A DNA stretch of 64,000 nucleotides from Saccharicrinis carchari (GCF_900182605.1 NZ_FXTB01000007.1:62001-126000); one strand, 5' to 3'. Shown: positions 48,687-58,587, counted from the first letter of the stretch. Notes: generated from the sequence alone by a model not told the origin. Translations and numbers: made by a program.

Positions 48687-49201
48687 ATTATAATTTTTTT
48701 AAACCTTTCTTCAATAGCTTCAAACGCATTAGTGAGTCTTTTTTCACCCTTACCTTCAATAATTTTATAGGCATAACCATATCTCTCCAATTCGGTTTTG
48801 TATAAATTAAAAAGAAAAGTCCTTTTATCTTTGTTTTCCCGTACCCCGTCGGGTTGCCAGGTTATATCGTTTTTCAGCAATAAATAAAAATCAACCGGCC
48901 GTTTTGCCAGCTCCTCTTCAAACCAGCCGGGCAATTTATTAAATACCTGCATAAACCAAACTTTGGTAACAATAAGGTAGGTATCGAAAAAACAGTATCT
49001 GGCCCTATCGGTTCTATCGTCGTACTCCTTTAACTGCTGCTTCGCGATGGCAACTACATCGTTATAGCGATACGGCCGTTTTAAATTTTCAACATATTCC
49101 CGTGCAAATTCTTTTACATGGTCTCCTTTATAAATATGGGCCAATTGCCCGGACAAGGTTGATTTGCCTACACACTCCGGCCCTGTTAAAACAATTTTCA
49201 T
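48683..49201 (-). CDS. NadR-type ribosylnicotinamide kinase (stand-alone)
   Basis: 172 residues, a P-loop kinase: Walker A GPECVGKST near 7-15, FAREYVE and DTYLIVTKVW as substrate-side motifs. It corresponds to the C-terminal kinase domain of NadR, without the NMN adenylyltransferase and helix-turn-helix parts. It should phosphorylate nicotinamide riboside to NMN. The pnuC gene 20 bases upstream supplies the uptake side, which supports this assignment. It overlaps cysE by 4 bases. Confidence 0.87.
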   Translation of the reverse strand: MKIVLTGPECVGKSTLSGQLAHIYKGDHVKEFAREYVENLKRPYRYNDVVAIAKQQLKEYDDRTDRARYCFFDTYLIVTKVWFMQVFNKLPGWFEEELAKRPVDFYLLLKNDITWQPDGVRENKDKRTFLFNLYKTELERYGYAYKIIEGKGEKRLTNAFEAIEERFKKIII

Positions 49202-49221
49202 ATATATTTTACTTGCAGATA

Positions 49222-49833
49222 TTAAATTACCTGTACCGTTTTTTGTTGTGTTTTAAGATGGCTGAGCCAGGCGAAATACCCCCAAACAGCCATGACGGTA
49301 TAAATAGCAAACAATATAACTGTGATATACAAACCCTTATAAATATACATTCCCATCGACACAAAATCTACTACAATCCATATCAGCCACTGCTCGATAT
49401 ACTTTTTTGCTAACATCCAGGTAGCTACAAAACTGGCTGCCGTAGTAAAAGCATCCCAATATGGCATATCGGAGGCCGCTATGTTTAGCATGGGCGGTAC
49501 GGTTATCAACAAAAATGTGAGTAGTCCATACAGCAAGCCAAAGGCCAGTAGAAACAGGGCCGCCCTGTTTTTTGTTGTTTTAAGAATTCGTGTTGTTTCT
49601 TTATGCTCGTTCAACTGCCTGCTGCGCCATATTATCCAGCCTACAACGCTCACCACCAGATAATACACTTGTAAAATCATATCGGCGTATAAGCGGGCAT
49701 CAAAAAAAACAGCCATATAAAAAGCCGAGGTCAGGATGCCCATAGGCCAAAGCCATATTTTTTGATTCACCGAAAAGTACAAATAAACCAAGGCTGCCAA
49801 AGTACCCACCCCTTCGATCCACGAGAAATCCAT
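49222..49833 (-). CDS. pnuC: Nicotinamide riboside transporter PnuC
   Basis: 203 residues with about seven membrane helices. Family motifs: IEGVGTLAALVYLYFSVNQKIWLWPMG in part at the start, WIIWRSR in the middle and WDAFTTAASFVATWMLAKKYIEQW then DFVSMGMYIYKGLY near the end. PnuC carries nicotinamide riboside by facilitated diffusion, trapped inside by phosphorylation. The next gene encodes such a kinase. I see no TPP riboswitch upstream, so the thiamine-type relative PnuT is less likely. Confidence 0.92.
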   Translation of the reverse strand: MDFSWIEGVGTLAALVYLYFSVNQKIWLWPMGILTSAFYMAVFFDARLYADMILQVYYLVVSVVGWIIWRSRQLNEHKETTRILKTTKNRAALFLLAFGLLYGLLTFLLITVPPMLNIAASDMPYWDAFTTAASFVATWMLAKKYIEQWLIWIVVDFVSMGMYIYKGLYITVILFAIYTVMAVWGYFAWLSHLKTQQKTVQVI

Positions 49834-49841
49834 TTCACCAC

Positions 49842-51449
49842 TTAATTTAATAAATTTGTATATTCCGATTCGCTCAAAAGAAGTTGCAGCGCCTTATTAT
49901 ATACCCGGGTACTTGGATTAATGGTTTCAAAGTATTCACTTGAGGTATAAAGGCTACGTGCTATTAAGGCTTTTATTTGAGCTTTTGCCAGTAATACCGA
50001 TACTTTTTTGAATTCTTCGACATCCGATTTTAGTTTTCTTTTCTTCCCTTCGGCAATCAATTCATTCAGCATAGATTCACCCACCTCAAACTTTTTGTTG
50101 AACTGCTCAAAAGTAAGATATTCTGCTTCCAACTGCTTACGATGAATATCCAGATAATTGAGCACAAACTGGTTCAAGGCACCCGACGCCACCAGGTCAC
50201 GATAATAAGGTGAAAAACCAGTGGTGTCGGCAGGCACAAATAAATCGGGCATTACCCCGCCTCCCCCATATACCAGACGCTGCTTGGTTTTGGTGTAATA
50301 TTTTTTTTCTGTATCCAGGTGAATACTGTCTACGTTCAACACTTCGCCATTGCTATATCTATCGTAAATCTCTCGTTGATACGACTCCAGGCCCTTGTTG
50401 TACGGCTTCTGTATGCTTCTACCCGAGGGGGTGTAATATTTGGCAATAGTTAAACGTATCATAGAGCCGTCCGGCAGGTTCAATGGTCTCTGCACCAGTC
50501 CCTTACCATAACTGCGTCGTCCGATAACCACTCCACGATCCCAATCCTGCACTGCACCCGACACTATTTCGCTGGCCGATGCAGAGCCTTCGTCGATCAG
50601 AATCACTACCCTACCCGACTCAAACAATCCTTTTCCCCCGGCAATATAATCTTTACGGGGACTGGTGAGTCCTTCGGTATAAACAATCAATTTCTTTTCG
50701 GTCAATAATTCGTCAGAAATATCGATAGCCGCCTTAAGATATCCTCCCGGGTTTCCTCTTAAATCGAGTATGAGATCTTGCATCCCCTGGTCACTGAGTT
50801 TTTTGAGTGCCTTTTCGAACTCCGCATGTGTGGTGCCCGAAAACTGATTTATTTTTACATAACCTATTTGAGGTGTTGCCATATATGTAGCTTCAACGCT
50901 ATAAATAGGTATTTTATCGCGGGTAACCGTAAAGCTAATTAAATCCTTCACATTATTTCTGAGTATCTGCAACTTTACTTTGGTACCTTTTTTTCCTTTT
51001 AACTTACTAAAAACATCGGTATTTTTTAAACCTACGCCCGCCACATTTTCGCCATCTATGGTCAATATCCTGTCGCCTGCCTGGATACCTACTTTTTCAG
51101 AGGGGCCACCCGATATAGGGGTGACTACCATAAGGGTGTCTTTAAAAATATTAAACTGAACGCCAATACCTTCAAAGCTGCCATCTAATGGTTCATTCAT
51201 TTTGGCCACCTCTTCTTTTGATATATACACTGAATGGGGATCGAGCTTAGTAAGCATCCCCACAATGGCATCCTCAACCAATTTTTCGTCGTTGGTGGAA
51301 TCAACATAAAAAGTTGAAATAAGTTTATACGCCAATTGTAACTTTTGCAGGTCGCGATCATTTTTTTGTGCATGCAAGGATCCACCGGCACCCATCAGTA
51401 AAAAACCTACCAGCACATATTTAAACACAATATTCTTGGAGATAATCAT
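49842..51449 (-). CDS. S41 C-terminal processing peptidase
   Basis: 535 residues with a signal peptide or anchor (about 8-27, cleavage near LHAQK). PDZ domain at about 95-175 (GGPSEKVGIQAGDRILTIDG), then the S41 core: LRGNPGGYLKAA at 230-241, catalytic serine in GSASASEIVSGA (288-299) and the lysine K316 in YGKG. A C-terminal helical extension of about 100 residues follows. Acts in the periplasm on C-termini of envelope proteins. First gene of the operon with pnuC (8 bases away), kinase and cysE. Confidence 0.92.
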   Translation of the reverse strand: MIISKNIVFKYVLVGFLLMGAGGSLHAQKNDRDLQKLQLAYKLISTFYVDSTNDEKLVEDAIVGMLTKLDPHSVYISKEEVAKMNEPLDGSFEGIGVQFNIFKDTLMVVTPISGGPSEKVGIQAGDRILTIDGENVAGVGLKNTDVFSKLKGKKGTKVKLQILRNNVKDLISFTVTRDKIPIYSVEATYMATPQIGYVKINQFSGTTHAEFEKALKKLSDQGMQDLILDLRGNPGGYLKAAIDISDELLTEKKLIVYTEGLTSPRKDYIAGGKGLFESGRVVILIDEGSASASEIVSGAVQDWDRGVVIGRRSYGKGLVQRPLNLPDGSMIRLTIAKYYTPSGRSIQKPYNKGLESYQREIYDRYSNGEVLNVDSIHLDTEKKYYTKTKQRLVYGGGGVMPDLFVPADTTGFSPYYRDLVASGALNQFVLNYLDIHRKQLEAEYLTFEQFNKKFEVGESMLNELIAEGKKRKLKSDVEEFKKVSVLLAKAQIKALIARSLYTSSEYFETINPSTRVYNKALQLLLSESEYTNLLN

Positions 51450-51580
51450 AAATTAATTAATTAAACCGGGCAATTATAAAAACCGGGCTATGTGGGTAAA
51501 ATAACGCTAAAATATAAGCTTTGTTTACAGTTACTTTATACAAAGATAAAAACAATAGGGAAAGCAGACGGTGATAAAAG

Positions 51581-51609
51581 AAAAAAGGCCAGAAAAAAAT
51601 CCGGCCTTT
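51581..51609 (-). terminator. Terminator of guaA
   Basis: On the minus strand AAAGGCC, 12-base T-rich loop, GGCCTTT and six T in all. It starts 8 bases after the guaA stop codon. Confidence 0.8.
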
Positions 51610-51616
51610 CTTTATA

Positions 51617-53146
51617 TTATTCCCACTCAATAGTAGCTGGTGGCTTTGAACTAATATCGTACACAACCCGATTAACCCCTTTTACCTTATTGATGATATC
51701 GTTAGATACTTTGGCCAAAAATTCGTATGGCAAATGAACCCAATCGGCTGTCATACCATCGGTAGACTCTACCGCTCTAAGCGCCACTACCCTTTCGTAG
51801 GTGCGCTCATCGCCCATTACGCCCACAGATTGTACGGGCAGCAACATGGCTCCTGCCTGCCACACCCTATCGTACAGCTCGTTATCTTTTAGCCCTTGTA
51901 TAAATATGTGGTCAACTTGTTGTAGAATATCTATTTTTTCCTGGGTAATGTCGCCCAAAATACGGATGGCCAGCCCGGGCCCCGGAAAAGGATGACGTCC
52001 CAGTAAAGCAGGTGATATACCCAAGGCTTTACCTACCCTGCGTACTTCGTCCTTAAACAGCAGGTTAAGCGGCTCAACCACTTTAAGGTTCATTTCTTCG
52101 GGTAAACCGCCTACATTATGATGCGATTTAATGGTGGCTGATGGCCCATTAACGGACACCGACTCGATAACATCAGGATAGATGGTTCCCTGCGCCAACC
52201 ATTTTACATTTTGTATTTTGTGTGCTTCACGATCGAATACTTCGATAAAAACACGACCTATTATTTTTCGTTTCGTTTCGGGATCCGACACACCGGCCAG
52301 CGCATCGAGGAAGTGCTTGCGTGCATCTACCCCTATAACGTTAAGTCCCATATGTTTGTAGGAGTCCAACACGGTTTGAAATTCATTTTTACGCAACAAT
52401 CCGTTGTCTACAAATATACACGTTAAGTTGTCGTGGATAGCCTTGTTCAGCAGTACGCCGGCCACGGTTGAATCAACCCCTCCGGATAGTCCGAGTACCA
52501 CCTTATCGTTACCCAACTTGGTTTTAAGCTCCTTGACGGTGGTATCGACAAACGAACCTGGTGTCCAATCCTGCTTGCATCCGCATATCGTGGCCACAAA
52601 GTTAAATAGAATAGTTTTACCGTCGGTAGAATGGTACACCTCGGGATGGAATTGAAGCCCCCAGGTTTGTTCATCGCTTACTTCGTAGGCAGCCACTTTT
52701 ACATCAGCGGTGCTTGCAATGATTCGATATTTATCGGGCAATTGGGCTATGGTATCCCCATGCGACATCCACACCTGCGACTGATCGGAAACGCCGGTCA
52801 TTAATTCATTTTTCCGATCAATAAATTCCAGCTTTGCCCGGCCGTATTCGCGTGTATCCGAAGGTTTTACCTCGCCCCCAAAGCTATGCGCCAGAAATTG
52901 TGCTCCATAGCAAATACCCAACAAAGGAAAGCGGCCTTTTATTTGATTCAGATCGGGCACCGGTGCTTTTGGGTCGCGCACACTATGTGGGCTTCCGGAA
53001 AGGATAACACCCTTTACATCCGCGTTTAAATGAGGCACAGAATGGTATGGGTATATTTCGCAATACACATTTAATTCACGTACTTTACGGGCTATCAACT
53101 GGGTATATTGCGACCCAAAATCAAGAATAACTATTTTTTCTTGCAT
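51617..53146 (-). CDS. guaA: GMP synthase (glutamine-hydrolysing)
   Basis: 509 residues from the Met at 53146, which gives the usual start [13 protein letters not shown]; an in-frame Met ten codons earlier is less likely. Glutamine amidotransferase domain first, with nucleophile C79 in GICYGAQ and the His-Glu pair in [10 protein letters not shown]. The ATP pyrophosphatase domain has GLSGGVDST near 220-228, and the dimerisation domain ends in KPPATIEWE. It converts XMP to GMP. Single gene with its own terminator. Confidence 0.97.
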   Translation of the reverse strand: MQEKIVILDFGSQYTQLIARKVRELNVYCEIYPYHSVPHLNADVKGVILSGSPHSVRDPKAPVPDLNQIKGRFPLLGICYGAQFLAHSFGGEVKPSDTREYGRAKLEFIDRKNELMTGVSDQSQVWMSHGDTIAQLPDKYRIIASTADVKVAAYEVSDEQTWGLQFHPEVYHSTDGKTILFNFVATICGCKQDWTPGSFVDTTVKELKTKLGNDKVVLGLSGGVDSTVAGVLLNKAIHDNLTCIFVDNGLLRKNEFQTVLDSYKHMGLNVIGVDARKHFLDALAGVSDPETKRKIIGRVFIEVFDREAHKIQNVKWLAQGTIYPDVIESVSVNGPSATIKSHHNVGGLPEEMNLKVVEPLNLLFKDEVRRVGKALGISPALLGRHPFPGPGLAIRILGDITQEKIDILQQVDHIFIQGLKDNELYDRVWQAGAMLLPVQSVGVMGDERTYERVVALRAVESTDGMTADWVHLPYEFLAKVSNDIINKVKGVNRVVYDISSKPPATIEWE

Positions 53147-53668
53147 TAAACTGAAATATGGAAGATTAAAACTCAACTAAAATAATTGGCGCAAAGATAA
53201 TTATTCAGACCGGATATCTCAATAGGCAGATAAATGATTTGATGATTTGATAATGTGGGGATATGATGATGTACGGATATCATTTAAGGTTTATTTTTTA
53301 CCCCAAAGGCGCAATGAACGCAGAGGCATTACGCTTTGCGTGCTCTGCATCTTTGCGGTTGTATTTGTTATTCCCTTATTTCAAAATCAAGTATAATAAG
53401 CCATCGCACAAATAAATTAAGTTCCTATATTGTAACAATTCCGTTGGCCAGATCGCTTTATTGATAATGCCAATCATTTGAAGCAATAAGCTACCGATGG
53501 TTGAATTTTACAATAATGATCCATTAAGTTAATATTTATAATAGAAGGTATTGTTAATTTGTATTTTTACCAACTCAACAATTCCGTTTTCATTCTCCTG
53601 TTGCTATGGGGTAATAAACCTATTGAAGCATTGAAGTGAGCACGCAAAACAAGACAACGAAAAAAAAT
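53147..53668. other. Intergenic region between guaA and the EamA transporter
   Basis: About 520 bases without a gene. It includes a simple-sequence stretch of ATGATTTGATGATTTGATAA type (about 53232-53275) and the palindromic repeat described next. The last 120 bases are AT-rich and presumably hold the transporter promoter. Confidence 0.5.
53303..53361. repeat. CGCAAAG-type palindromic intergenic repeat
   Basis: CCAAAGGCGCAATGAACGC ... GCGTGCTCTGCATCTTTGCGG. The left arm and the complement of the right arm are variants of the word CGCAAAGACGCAGAG. This kind of intergenic palindrome is scattered through many Bacteroidota genomes; no coding function. Confidence 0.5.
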
Positions 53669-54595
53669 ATGTCGCAAGCCCATCAACCCAACAAATCACC
53701 CAAAGCCTATATAGGGCTGCTACTGATGACCAGCATTGTGGGCTTTTCGTTTATTTTTTTAAAGATTGGATTAAGGCACACTGGCGCCATGCACCTTATG
53801 GCGTATCGTTTTACGGCAGCCACCATTTCGCTGTTTATTTTATGGGTTTTTGGCATTATCAAAATCCCTCCCTTAAGTTCTAAGAAGGCCAAACCCTTGT
53901 TGATCCTTTCCTTGTTCTATCCTTTGTTGTTTTTTACCCTCCAGACTTTTGGCATGGAACACAGTACAGCTTCCGAAGCAGGGATAATTTTTGCCACCGT
54001 GCCGGTTCTCACCCTACTTGCCGCCCGTATTTTTTTGAAAGAGAAAACCACCATTCTGCAAAAAACCGGAATCACATTATCCATAGCAGGTATTCTATTT
54101 ATCATTTACCATACCGGAAACTTATCCGGTGATACTACGCTAACAGGTATTTTGTTGTTATTGATGTCGGTATTAACTGTGATTACCTACTACATACTGG
54201 GAAAAAAAATCAGCGTTAATTTTTCGGCCATTGAAATCACAGTCTGGATGACTATTTTGGCATTTCTGGTATTTAACGGTTGGAGTATGGCAAGTCATAT
54301 ACAAAACCATACATTACAGCAGTACTATACTCCTTTGCTTGAAAATGAATTTCTTTGGGCTGTACTATATTTGGGGGTATTATCCTCGATGCTCACCTCT
54401 TTTCTCACTAATTACGCACTAAGGCATATTCCGGCTTCACAAATTGCTGTATTCAATAATCTTAGCCCGGTTATTGCCATCGTGGGCGGAGTTTTACTTC
54501 TTAACGAAAACCTTTTTACCTATCATATCATTGGAGGATTATTGGTTTTGACAGGTGTGGCCATGACCGTATTTTTCAAAAATAAAGACAAATAG
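53669..54595 (+). CDS. EamA/DMT-family transporter
   Basis: 308 residues from the ATG at 53669; an in-frame GTG at 53636 would add 11 residues. Ten membrane helices in two EamA halves: the first has GLRHTGAMHLMAYRFTAATISL and TASEAGIIFATVPVLTLLAARIF, the second has GVLSSMLTSFLTNYALRHIPASQIAVFNNLSPVIAIVGG in part. Drug/metabolite exporters of this superfamily move amino acids, nucleotides or other metabolites; the substrate cannot be inferred. Single gene. Confidence 0.88.
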   Translation: MSQAHQPNKSPKAYIGLLLMTSIVGFSFIFLKIGLRHTGAMHLMAYRFTAATISLFILWVFGIIKIPPLSSKKAKPLLILSLFYPLLFFTLQTFGMEHSTASEAGIIFATVPVLTLLAARIFLKEKTTILQKTGITLSIAGILFIIYHTGNLSGDTTLTGILLLLMSVLTVITYYILGKKISVNFSAIEITVWMTILAFLVFNGWSMASHIQNHTLQQYYTPLLENEFLWAVLYLGVLSSMLTSFLTNYALRHIPASQIAVFNNLSPVIAIVGGVLLLNENLFTYHIIGGLLVLTGVAMTVFFKNKDK

Positions 54596-54638
54596 CCGGA
54601 CATACCGGCCATGGTGGGTTGCTGACCGATATATGCCT

Positions 54639-55403
54639 TTACTCACACTCCACTACCAAACCATCGTAGGCCAATTGAATGTTGGGTGGCAGAAGAGGAT
54701 TTTCAATGGCATACCGGCCCAACTGATGCGAAATATGCGTAATATATCCCCTGGGTGGATTTACCTTTTGAAGCACCTCCACCGCTTCGCTTAAAGAAAA
54801 ATGAGATACGTGAGGCTCTTTTCGCACGCCATTTATTACCATCACCTGCGACCCACGAACCTTATTAAGGGATGCATTGGGTATATAGTTAAAATCAGTG
54901 AGGTAACTGAAGCTGCCTATCCTAAATCCCAACACAGGAAGCTTCATGTGCATTCCTCTAATCGGAATTATCTCGATACCGTTTATTTTAAAAGCTTGCT
55001 CATCAATAAGCTTTAGATTTATTTTGGGGACACCGGGATAGGGTCGTTCAACAAAAGCATAGGCGAACTCATTTTTTACCGCCTGCAACACACGTTGTTC
55101 GGCAAACACATCAACCGGTTTTTTGGTCATCCAATTAAACGCTCTCACATCATCAAGCCCCGCAATATGATCTTTATGCTCGTGGGTGAGGAGTATGGCA
55201 TCGAGGCTGCGTACATCATGAAGGAGCATCTGCTGTCTGAAATCCGGCCCCGGATCTATAACAATCTTCAGTCCTCCCACCTCTATTAATACAGAAGAAC
55301 GAAGCCTTCTATCGTGCGAATCGGTAGATTTACAAACATCACATTGACAAGCTATAACGGGCACTCCTTGCGAAGTCCCGGTGCCTAAAAAGGTTACTTT
55401 CAA
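54639..55403 (-). CDS. PhnP-like metallo-beta-lactamase-fold phosphodiesterase
   Basis: 254 residues. Opening FLGTGTSQGVPVIACQCDVC with a cysteine pair that can bind structural zinc as in PhnP. Metal ligands in LTHEHKDHIAGLDD (HxHxDH), later a conserved Asp (YLTDFNYI) and the final ISHQLGR histidine. PhnP cleaves cyclic ribose phosphates in phosphonate breakdown; stand-alone relatives in Bacteroidota act on cyclic phosphodiesters of unknown identity. Overlaps the HAD gene by 4 bases, hence translationally coupled to it. Confidence 0.88.
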   Translation of the reverse strand: MKVTFLGTGTSQGVPVIACQCDVCKSTDSHDRRLRSSVLIEVGGLKIVIDPGPDFRQQMLLHDVRSLDAILLTHEHKDHIAGLDDVRAFNWMTKKPVDVFAEQRVLQAVKNEFAYAFVERPYPGVPKINLKLIDEQAFKINGIEIIPIRGMHMKLPVLGFRIGSFSYLTDFNYIPNASLNKVRGSQVMVINGVRKEPHVSHFSLSEAVEVLQKVNPPRGYITHISHQLGRYAIENPLLPPNIQLAYDGLVVECE

Positions 55404-56068
55404 GGTTCACTTATTTTTATGTACTTCCTTAAATAATCGATCATTTGCTGGGCACTGTGTACCATTTTAACATCATTACCCCCCTCAGCTGGTTCCCCAA
55501 AGCCCCAACTCACCCCCAGCGGTATCATTCCTGCGGATTTTGCTGTTTGCACATCTACCAAAGAGTCGCCTACGAACAAAATATTATGAGGAGGGCAAGC
55601 TACTTGCTGTGCCAAATATAAGGCGCCTGAAGGGTCAGGCTTGCGCGGGAAACGATCGCTCTGCCCCAATACCTCTTTAAAACTCCATTTGCTTAAATAG
55701 TGTTCTACTATAATGTGCGTTAGATGCTGTGGTTTGTTCGTATGAATGGCCAATGGGATACGATTTTCATCCAGCATATCCAGTACCACACTCATATCAG
55801 GATAAAGTGTGCTTTTTACATTTATATTCTTACTATAATAATACTCAAACTGAGTTATATAATGCGATGTGTCGCCCTCACGTTTTTCCAATGGCAGGGA
55901 GGCCTCAACCAAAGTACGCGCTCCGTTTCCTATCCAACCCACATATTTATTCAACGGATGAATAGGGTAGCCAAATTGTTGCAACATCTTATTATTGGCA
56001 TCGGCAATATCCTCGATAGAATTTAACAAGGTACCGTCCAAATCAAATATTACCGCTTTTATTTCCAT
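55400..56068 (-). CDS. HAD-family phosphatase (phosphoglycolate phosphatase-like)
   Basis: 222 residues. Motif I DLDGTLLNSIED near 9-20 with nucleophile D9, a helical cap domain (about 20-90), motif II IHTNKP near 120, a lysine in FPRKPDP and motif III FVGDSLVDVQTAKSAG. This is the Gph/PGP subgroup, which clears 2-phosphoglycolate, though substrates vary. It is transcribed with the PhnP-like hydrolase, so a shared task in phosphate-ester repair is possible. Confidence 0.88.
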   Translation of the reverse strand: MEIKAVIFDLDGTLLNSIEDIADANNKMLQQFGYPIHPLNKYVGWIGNGARTLVEASLPLEKREGDTSHYITQFEYYYSKNINVKSTLYPDMSVVLDMLDENRIPLAIHTNKPQHLTHIIVEHYLSKWSFKEVLGQSDRFPRKPDPSGALYLAQQVACPPHNILFVGDSLVDVQTAKSAGMIPLGVSWGFGEPAEGGNDVKMVHSAQQMIDYLRKYIKISEP

Positions 56069-56134
56069 TTGTTAAATATATTAATCACAGTTTTAGTATC
56101 GAGCATTTAGTAGCAAGTTACGTTATTACTATTT

Positions 56135-56171
56135 AAAAAAGGACGTACCATAATAACCTGGAACGCCCTTT
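56135..56171 (-). terminator. Terminator of purC
   Basis: On the minus strand AAAGGGCGTTCC, 10-base loop, GGTACGTCCTTT then TTT; 12-base stem with one G-T pair and one mismatch. About 47 bases after the purC stop. Confidence 0.7.
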
Positions 56172-56217
56172 AATTATACAATTTACGGCTAAAATAGTTG
56201 TGTACTAAATATAGTGT

Positions 56218-57165
56218 TTATAATTGACCTAAGTAATTGTTTACATTTTTCCGGATGCGTGCCGCTACGTCAGTACCTTCTGCCCTCTTAAAAGTATCGC
56301 CCGTAATCTGCTCGTACAATTCTATATAGCGCTCCGACACACTATTTACATACTCGGGGCTCATTTCCGGTATTTGCTGTCCTTCTTTTCCCTGAAAACC
56401 ATTTTCGATGAGCCACTGACGCACAAATTCTTTGGAGAGTTGCTTTTGCTGTTCTCCTTTTTCCAGACGCTCCTGATACCCTTTGCTATAAAAGTAGCGC
56501 GATGAGTCGGGCGTATGTATTTCATCAATAAGATAAATTTTGCCATCTTTTTTACCGAACTCATATTTGGTATCCACTAATATCAGCCCTTTTTCGGCAG
56601 CTATTTCCGTTCCTCGTTGAAATAGTTCCCTGGTGTATTTTTCGAGCATCACATAATCGGCTTCTGAAACAAGCCCTTGCGCCAGTATCTCTTCGCGCGA
56701 AATATCCTCGTCGTGTCCTACATCGGCTTTGGTGGTAGGTGTAAGGAGGGGCTCATCAAACTTTTGGTTTTCTACCATTCCTTCGGGTAAAGCCACACCA
56801 CACAAGCTTCTTTTACCTGCTTTGTACTCTCGCCAGGCATGTCCCGTTAGGTAGCCACGAATAACCATCTCCACTTTAAAGGGCTCGCACAAATGCCCTA
56901 CGGTTACCATAGGATCGGGAGTGGCAATTTTCCAGTTGGGAACAATATCAGCCGTAGCATCCAAAAATTTTTCGGCTATCTGATTTAAAACCTGCCCTTT
57001 AAAAGGGATGCCTTTAGGTAGCACCACATCAAAGGCCGAAATTCGATCCGACACTACCATCACCAAATATTGATCGTCAATATTGTACACGTCGCGCACT
57101 TTACCAACATAATGCCCCTTTTGCTTTGGGAAATTGAATTCGTTTTGTACAATTGCTTCGCTCAT
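56218..57165 (-). CDS. purC: SAICAR synthase (PurC)
   Basis: 315 residues, the length of the longer (yeast-like) enzymes. It ligates aspartate to CAIR in purine synthesis. Motifs: [10 protein letters not shown] near 21-30, [24 protein letters not shown] in part, [17 protein letters not shown] and the metal/ATP segment [15 protein letters not shown]-terminal helical extension ([16 protein letters not shown]). With guaA the second purine gene in the neighbourhood, though not in one operon. Confidence 0.96.
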   Translation of the reverse strand: MSEAIVQNEFNFPKQKGHYVGKVRDVYNIDDQYLVMVVSDRISAFDVVLPKGIPFKGQVLNQIAEKFLDATADIVPNWKIATPDPMVTVGHLCEPFKVEMVIRGYLTGHAWREYKAGKRSLCGVALPEGMVENQKFDEPLLTPTTKADVGHDEDISREEILAQGLVSEADYVMLEKYTRELFQRGTEIAAEKGLILVDTKYEFGKKDGKIYLIDEIHTPDSSRYFYSKGYQERLEKGEQQKQLSKEFVRQWLIENGFQGKEGQQIPEMSPEYVNSVSERYIELYEQITGDTFKRAEGTDVAARIRKNVNNYLGQL

Positions 57166-57272
57166 ATATTATTTATTTTTTAGTTGTTTAACTTACTCGT
57201 GCAGCCCTCCCACCTAATCAGGTTGCATACGGCCGGATATTGCTTTGTTCCATTTGGGTACAGGTTGACTGC

Positions 57273-58154
57273 TTACTGAAGCAAGGCATCCATCGCTTGG
57301 GCTTCGGCTTTCATTTCCAGACGCAAATAAATATTTTTTAAGTACTTGATGTATTTTTCTTCTTTCTTATTGGTTTTTCTTAAATCCTCAAAAAGCATTC
57401 TGGCTTGCCTGAAGTCATTTGTCACTTTTTTCAAATCGCGTTTCAAGTAAACATAGGCCGTATAATTTTTATCTTTATTGTACTCGGCCATCAGGCTTTG
57501 GTATTGATCTTCGGCCTTATTGTAATAGTACATTGCTTTCCACTCTTTTGCTTTAAGGTAGGAAGGGTTTTCATTTAATAAATTATTTACAAACAATACT
57601 GCGTCCTTACTTTTACCGGTTTTTTCCAACGCGTCTATGTAAGCCATACTTTGCTCCTCGTTTGTCGATTTTAACTGCGGATACAATTCAACAACAGATT
57701 TATCATCAGCCGTGTTCAACGCAAGAGCAAACTTTTCGTTTACCACAAAATCACTTTGACCATTGTCACTTAAATAATCGCTGTACTTACTTAAAACAGC
57801 ATTGGCCTGTTTGGTATTTCCTATCTGCTTAATACTCTGCAAATAACCCTTAATACCTTCCACCGAAACGGAATCGTTTAAAGCCTGCGCGTAATAATCG
57901 GCAGCTGCATTGGCATTGTCAATCTGTAAAGCAGAATGAGCCGCTGCAAATACAAGGGAGTAAGGTACTTTTAAATCATTATTTTTGTAGTTGCTTATCA
58001 CCGCGGACAGCTGGGTGAATGCCTGTGCATAGTTTTTATTGGCATAGCTGTTCATAGCCGCTGTACCAGAACTTTCTATCTTTTTTAAAGGGCTACAGCT
58101 AAACATGGCCCCTAACAATATGCTTGATAATATTAATATCCCATTTGCTCTCAT
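57273..58154 (-). CDS. Lipoprotein with helical (TPR-like) repeats
   Basis: 293 residues starting at the Met at 58154, chosen because it gives a lipoprotein signal peptide (ILILSSILLGAMFSCS) with lipobox AMFSC; upstream in-frame Met codons would destroy it. After the Cys the protein is all helix, with paired helices of the TPR type (YANKNYAQAFTQLSAVISNYK, then LVFAAAHSALQIDNANAAADYYAQAL). Function unknown; likely an outer-membrane-anchored scaffold in the periplasm. Confidence 0.78.
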   Translation of the reverse strand: MRANGILILSSILLGAMFSCSPLKKIESSGTAAMNSYANKNYAQAFTQLSAVISNYKNNDLKVPYSLVFAAAHSALQIDNANAAADYYAQALNDSVSVEGIKGYLQSIKQIGNTKQANAVLSKYSDYLSDNGQSDFVVNEKFALALNTADDKSVVELYPQLKSTNEEQSMAYIDALEKTGKSKDAVLFVNNLLNENPSYLKAKEWKAMYYYNKAEDQYQSLMAEYNKDKNYTAYVYLKRDLKKVTNDFRQARMLFEDLRKTNKKEEKYIKYLKNIYLRLEMKAEAQAMDALLQ

Positions 58155-58272
58155 GTGATTTTTTTTAGTGCTGCACAAAGATAAAAAAATGCCTATTGGA
58201 TACCAGCGCATTCGGCAGATTCCACTAATTTTTTTCATCTGTCAGGATGGAAATGTAAAATTAAATTCTATT

Positions 58273-58304
58273 TTTGTGGGCGCAATTGAAAAAGGTTCTA
58301 TTTG
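58273..58304 (+). promoter_or_regulatory. Likely promoter of tRNA-Ser(GGA)
   Basis: TTTG (58273-58276), about 20 bases, then TTCTATTTG ending at 58304. The layout (TTTTTG ... TTTGCC) parallels the promoter ahead of the other tRNA-Ser at 2801-2830. About 28 bases before the mature tRNA. Confidence 0.45.
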
Positions 58305-58332
58305 CCTGTAGGTTCTAACGAGCCAAAAACAC

Positions 58333-58420
<88 letters not shown>

Positions 58421-58427
58421 AAAAGAA

Positions 58428-58456
58428 AATGCCCGACAGTGTCGGGCATTTTTTGT
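58428..58456 (+). terminator. Terminator after tRNA-Ser(GGA)
   Basis: AATGCCCGACA, central G, TGTCGGGCATT then TTTT; allowing a small loop the stem has about 9 pairs. It begins 8 bases after the tRNA. Its right arm overlaps a larger inverted repeat (58446-58508). Confidence 0.85.
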
Positions 58457-58508
58457 ATCCCCACGTGCCGGCAGCTTGCTGGCGTAAACGGAAGGATACA
58501 AAAAATGC
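58446..58508. repeat. 15-base perfect inverted repeat between the two att copies
   Basis: GCATTTTTTGTATCC (58446-58460) and GGATACAAAAAATGC (58494-58508) are exact complements, 33 bases apart; the interior is GC-rich and contains CAGCTTGCTG. It would form a long hairpin that competes with the terminator immediately before it. Confidence 0.65.
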
Positions 58509-58570
58509 CACAAACTTTGTTTGTTTCATTTTCATGCTTGTACAGGAATCCCACTTAGGGATCATGAAAT

Positions 58571-58587
58571 AATCCCCCTCTCTCCGC
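58571..58587 (+). repeat. Attachment-type direct repeat, downstream copy
   Basis: AATCCCCCTCTCTCCGC again, 167 bases after the copy in the tRNA. It lies between the tRNA and the integrase remnant, the usual place of an att site next to int. Confidence 0.7.

Noticed and set aside
49834-49841. TPP or other riboswitch controlling pnuC
   Set aside because: Only 8 bases separate pnuC from the upstream gene and no riboswitch-like structure is visible in the operon leader.
53219-53280. ATGATTTG-type simple repeats as a CRISPR-like array
   Set aside because: Units are short, irregular and have no spacers; this is low-complexity intergenic sequence.
57166-57272. Purine riboswitch at purC or guaA
   Set aside because: No conserved P1-P3 arrangement could be seen in either leader.
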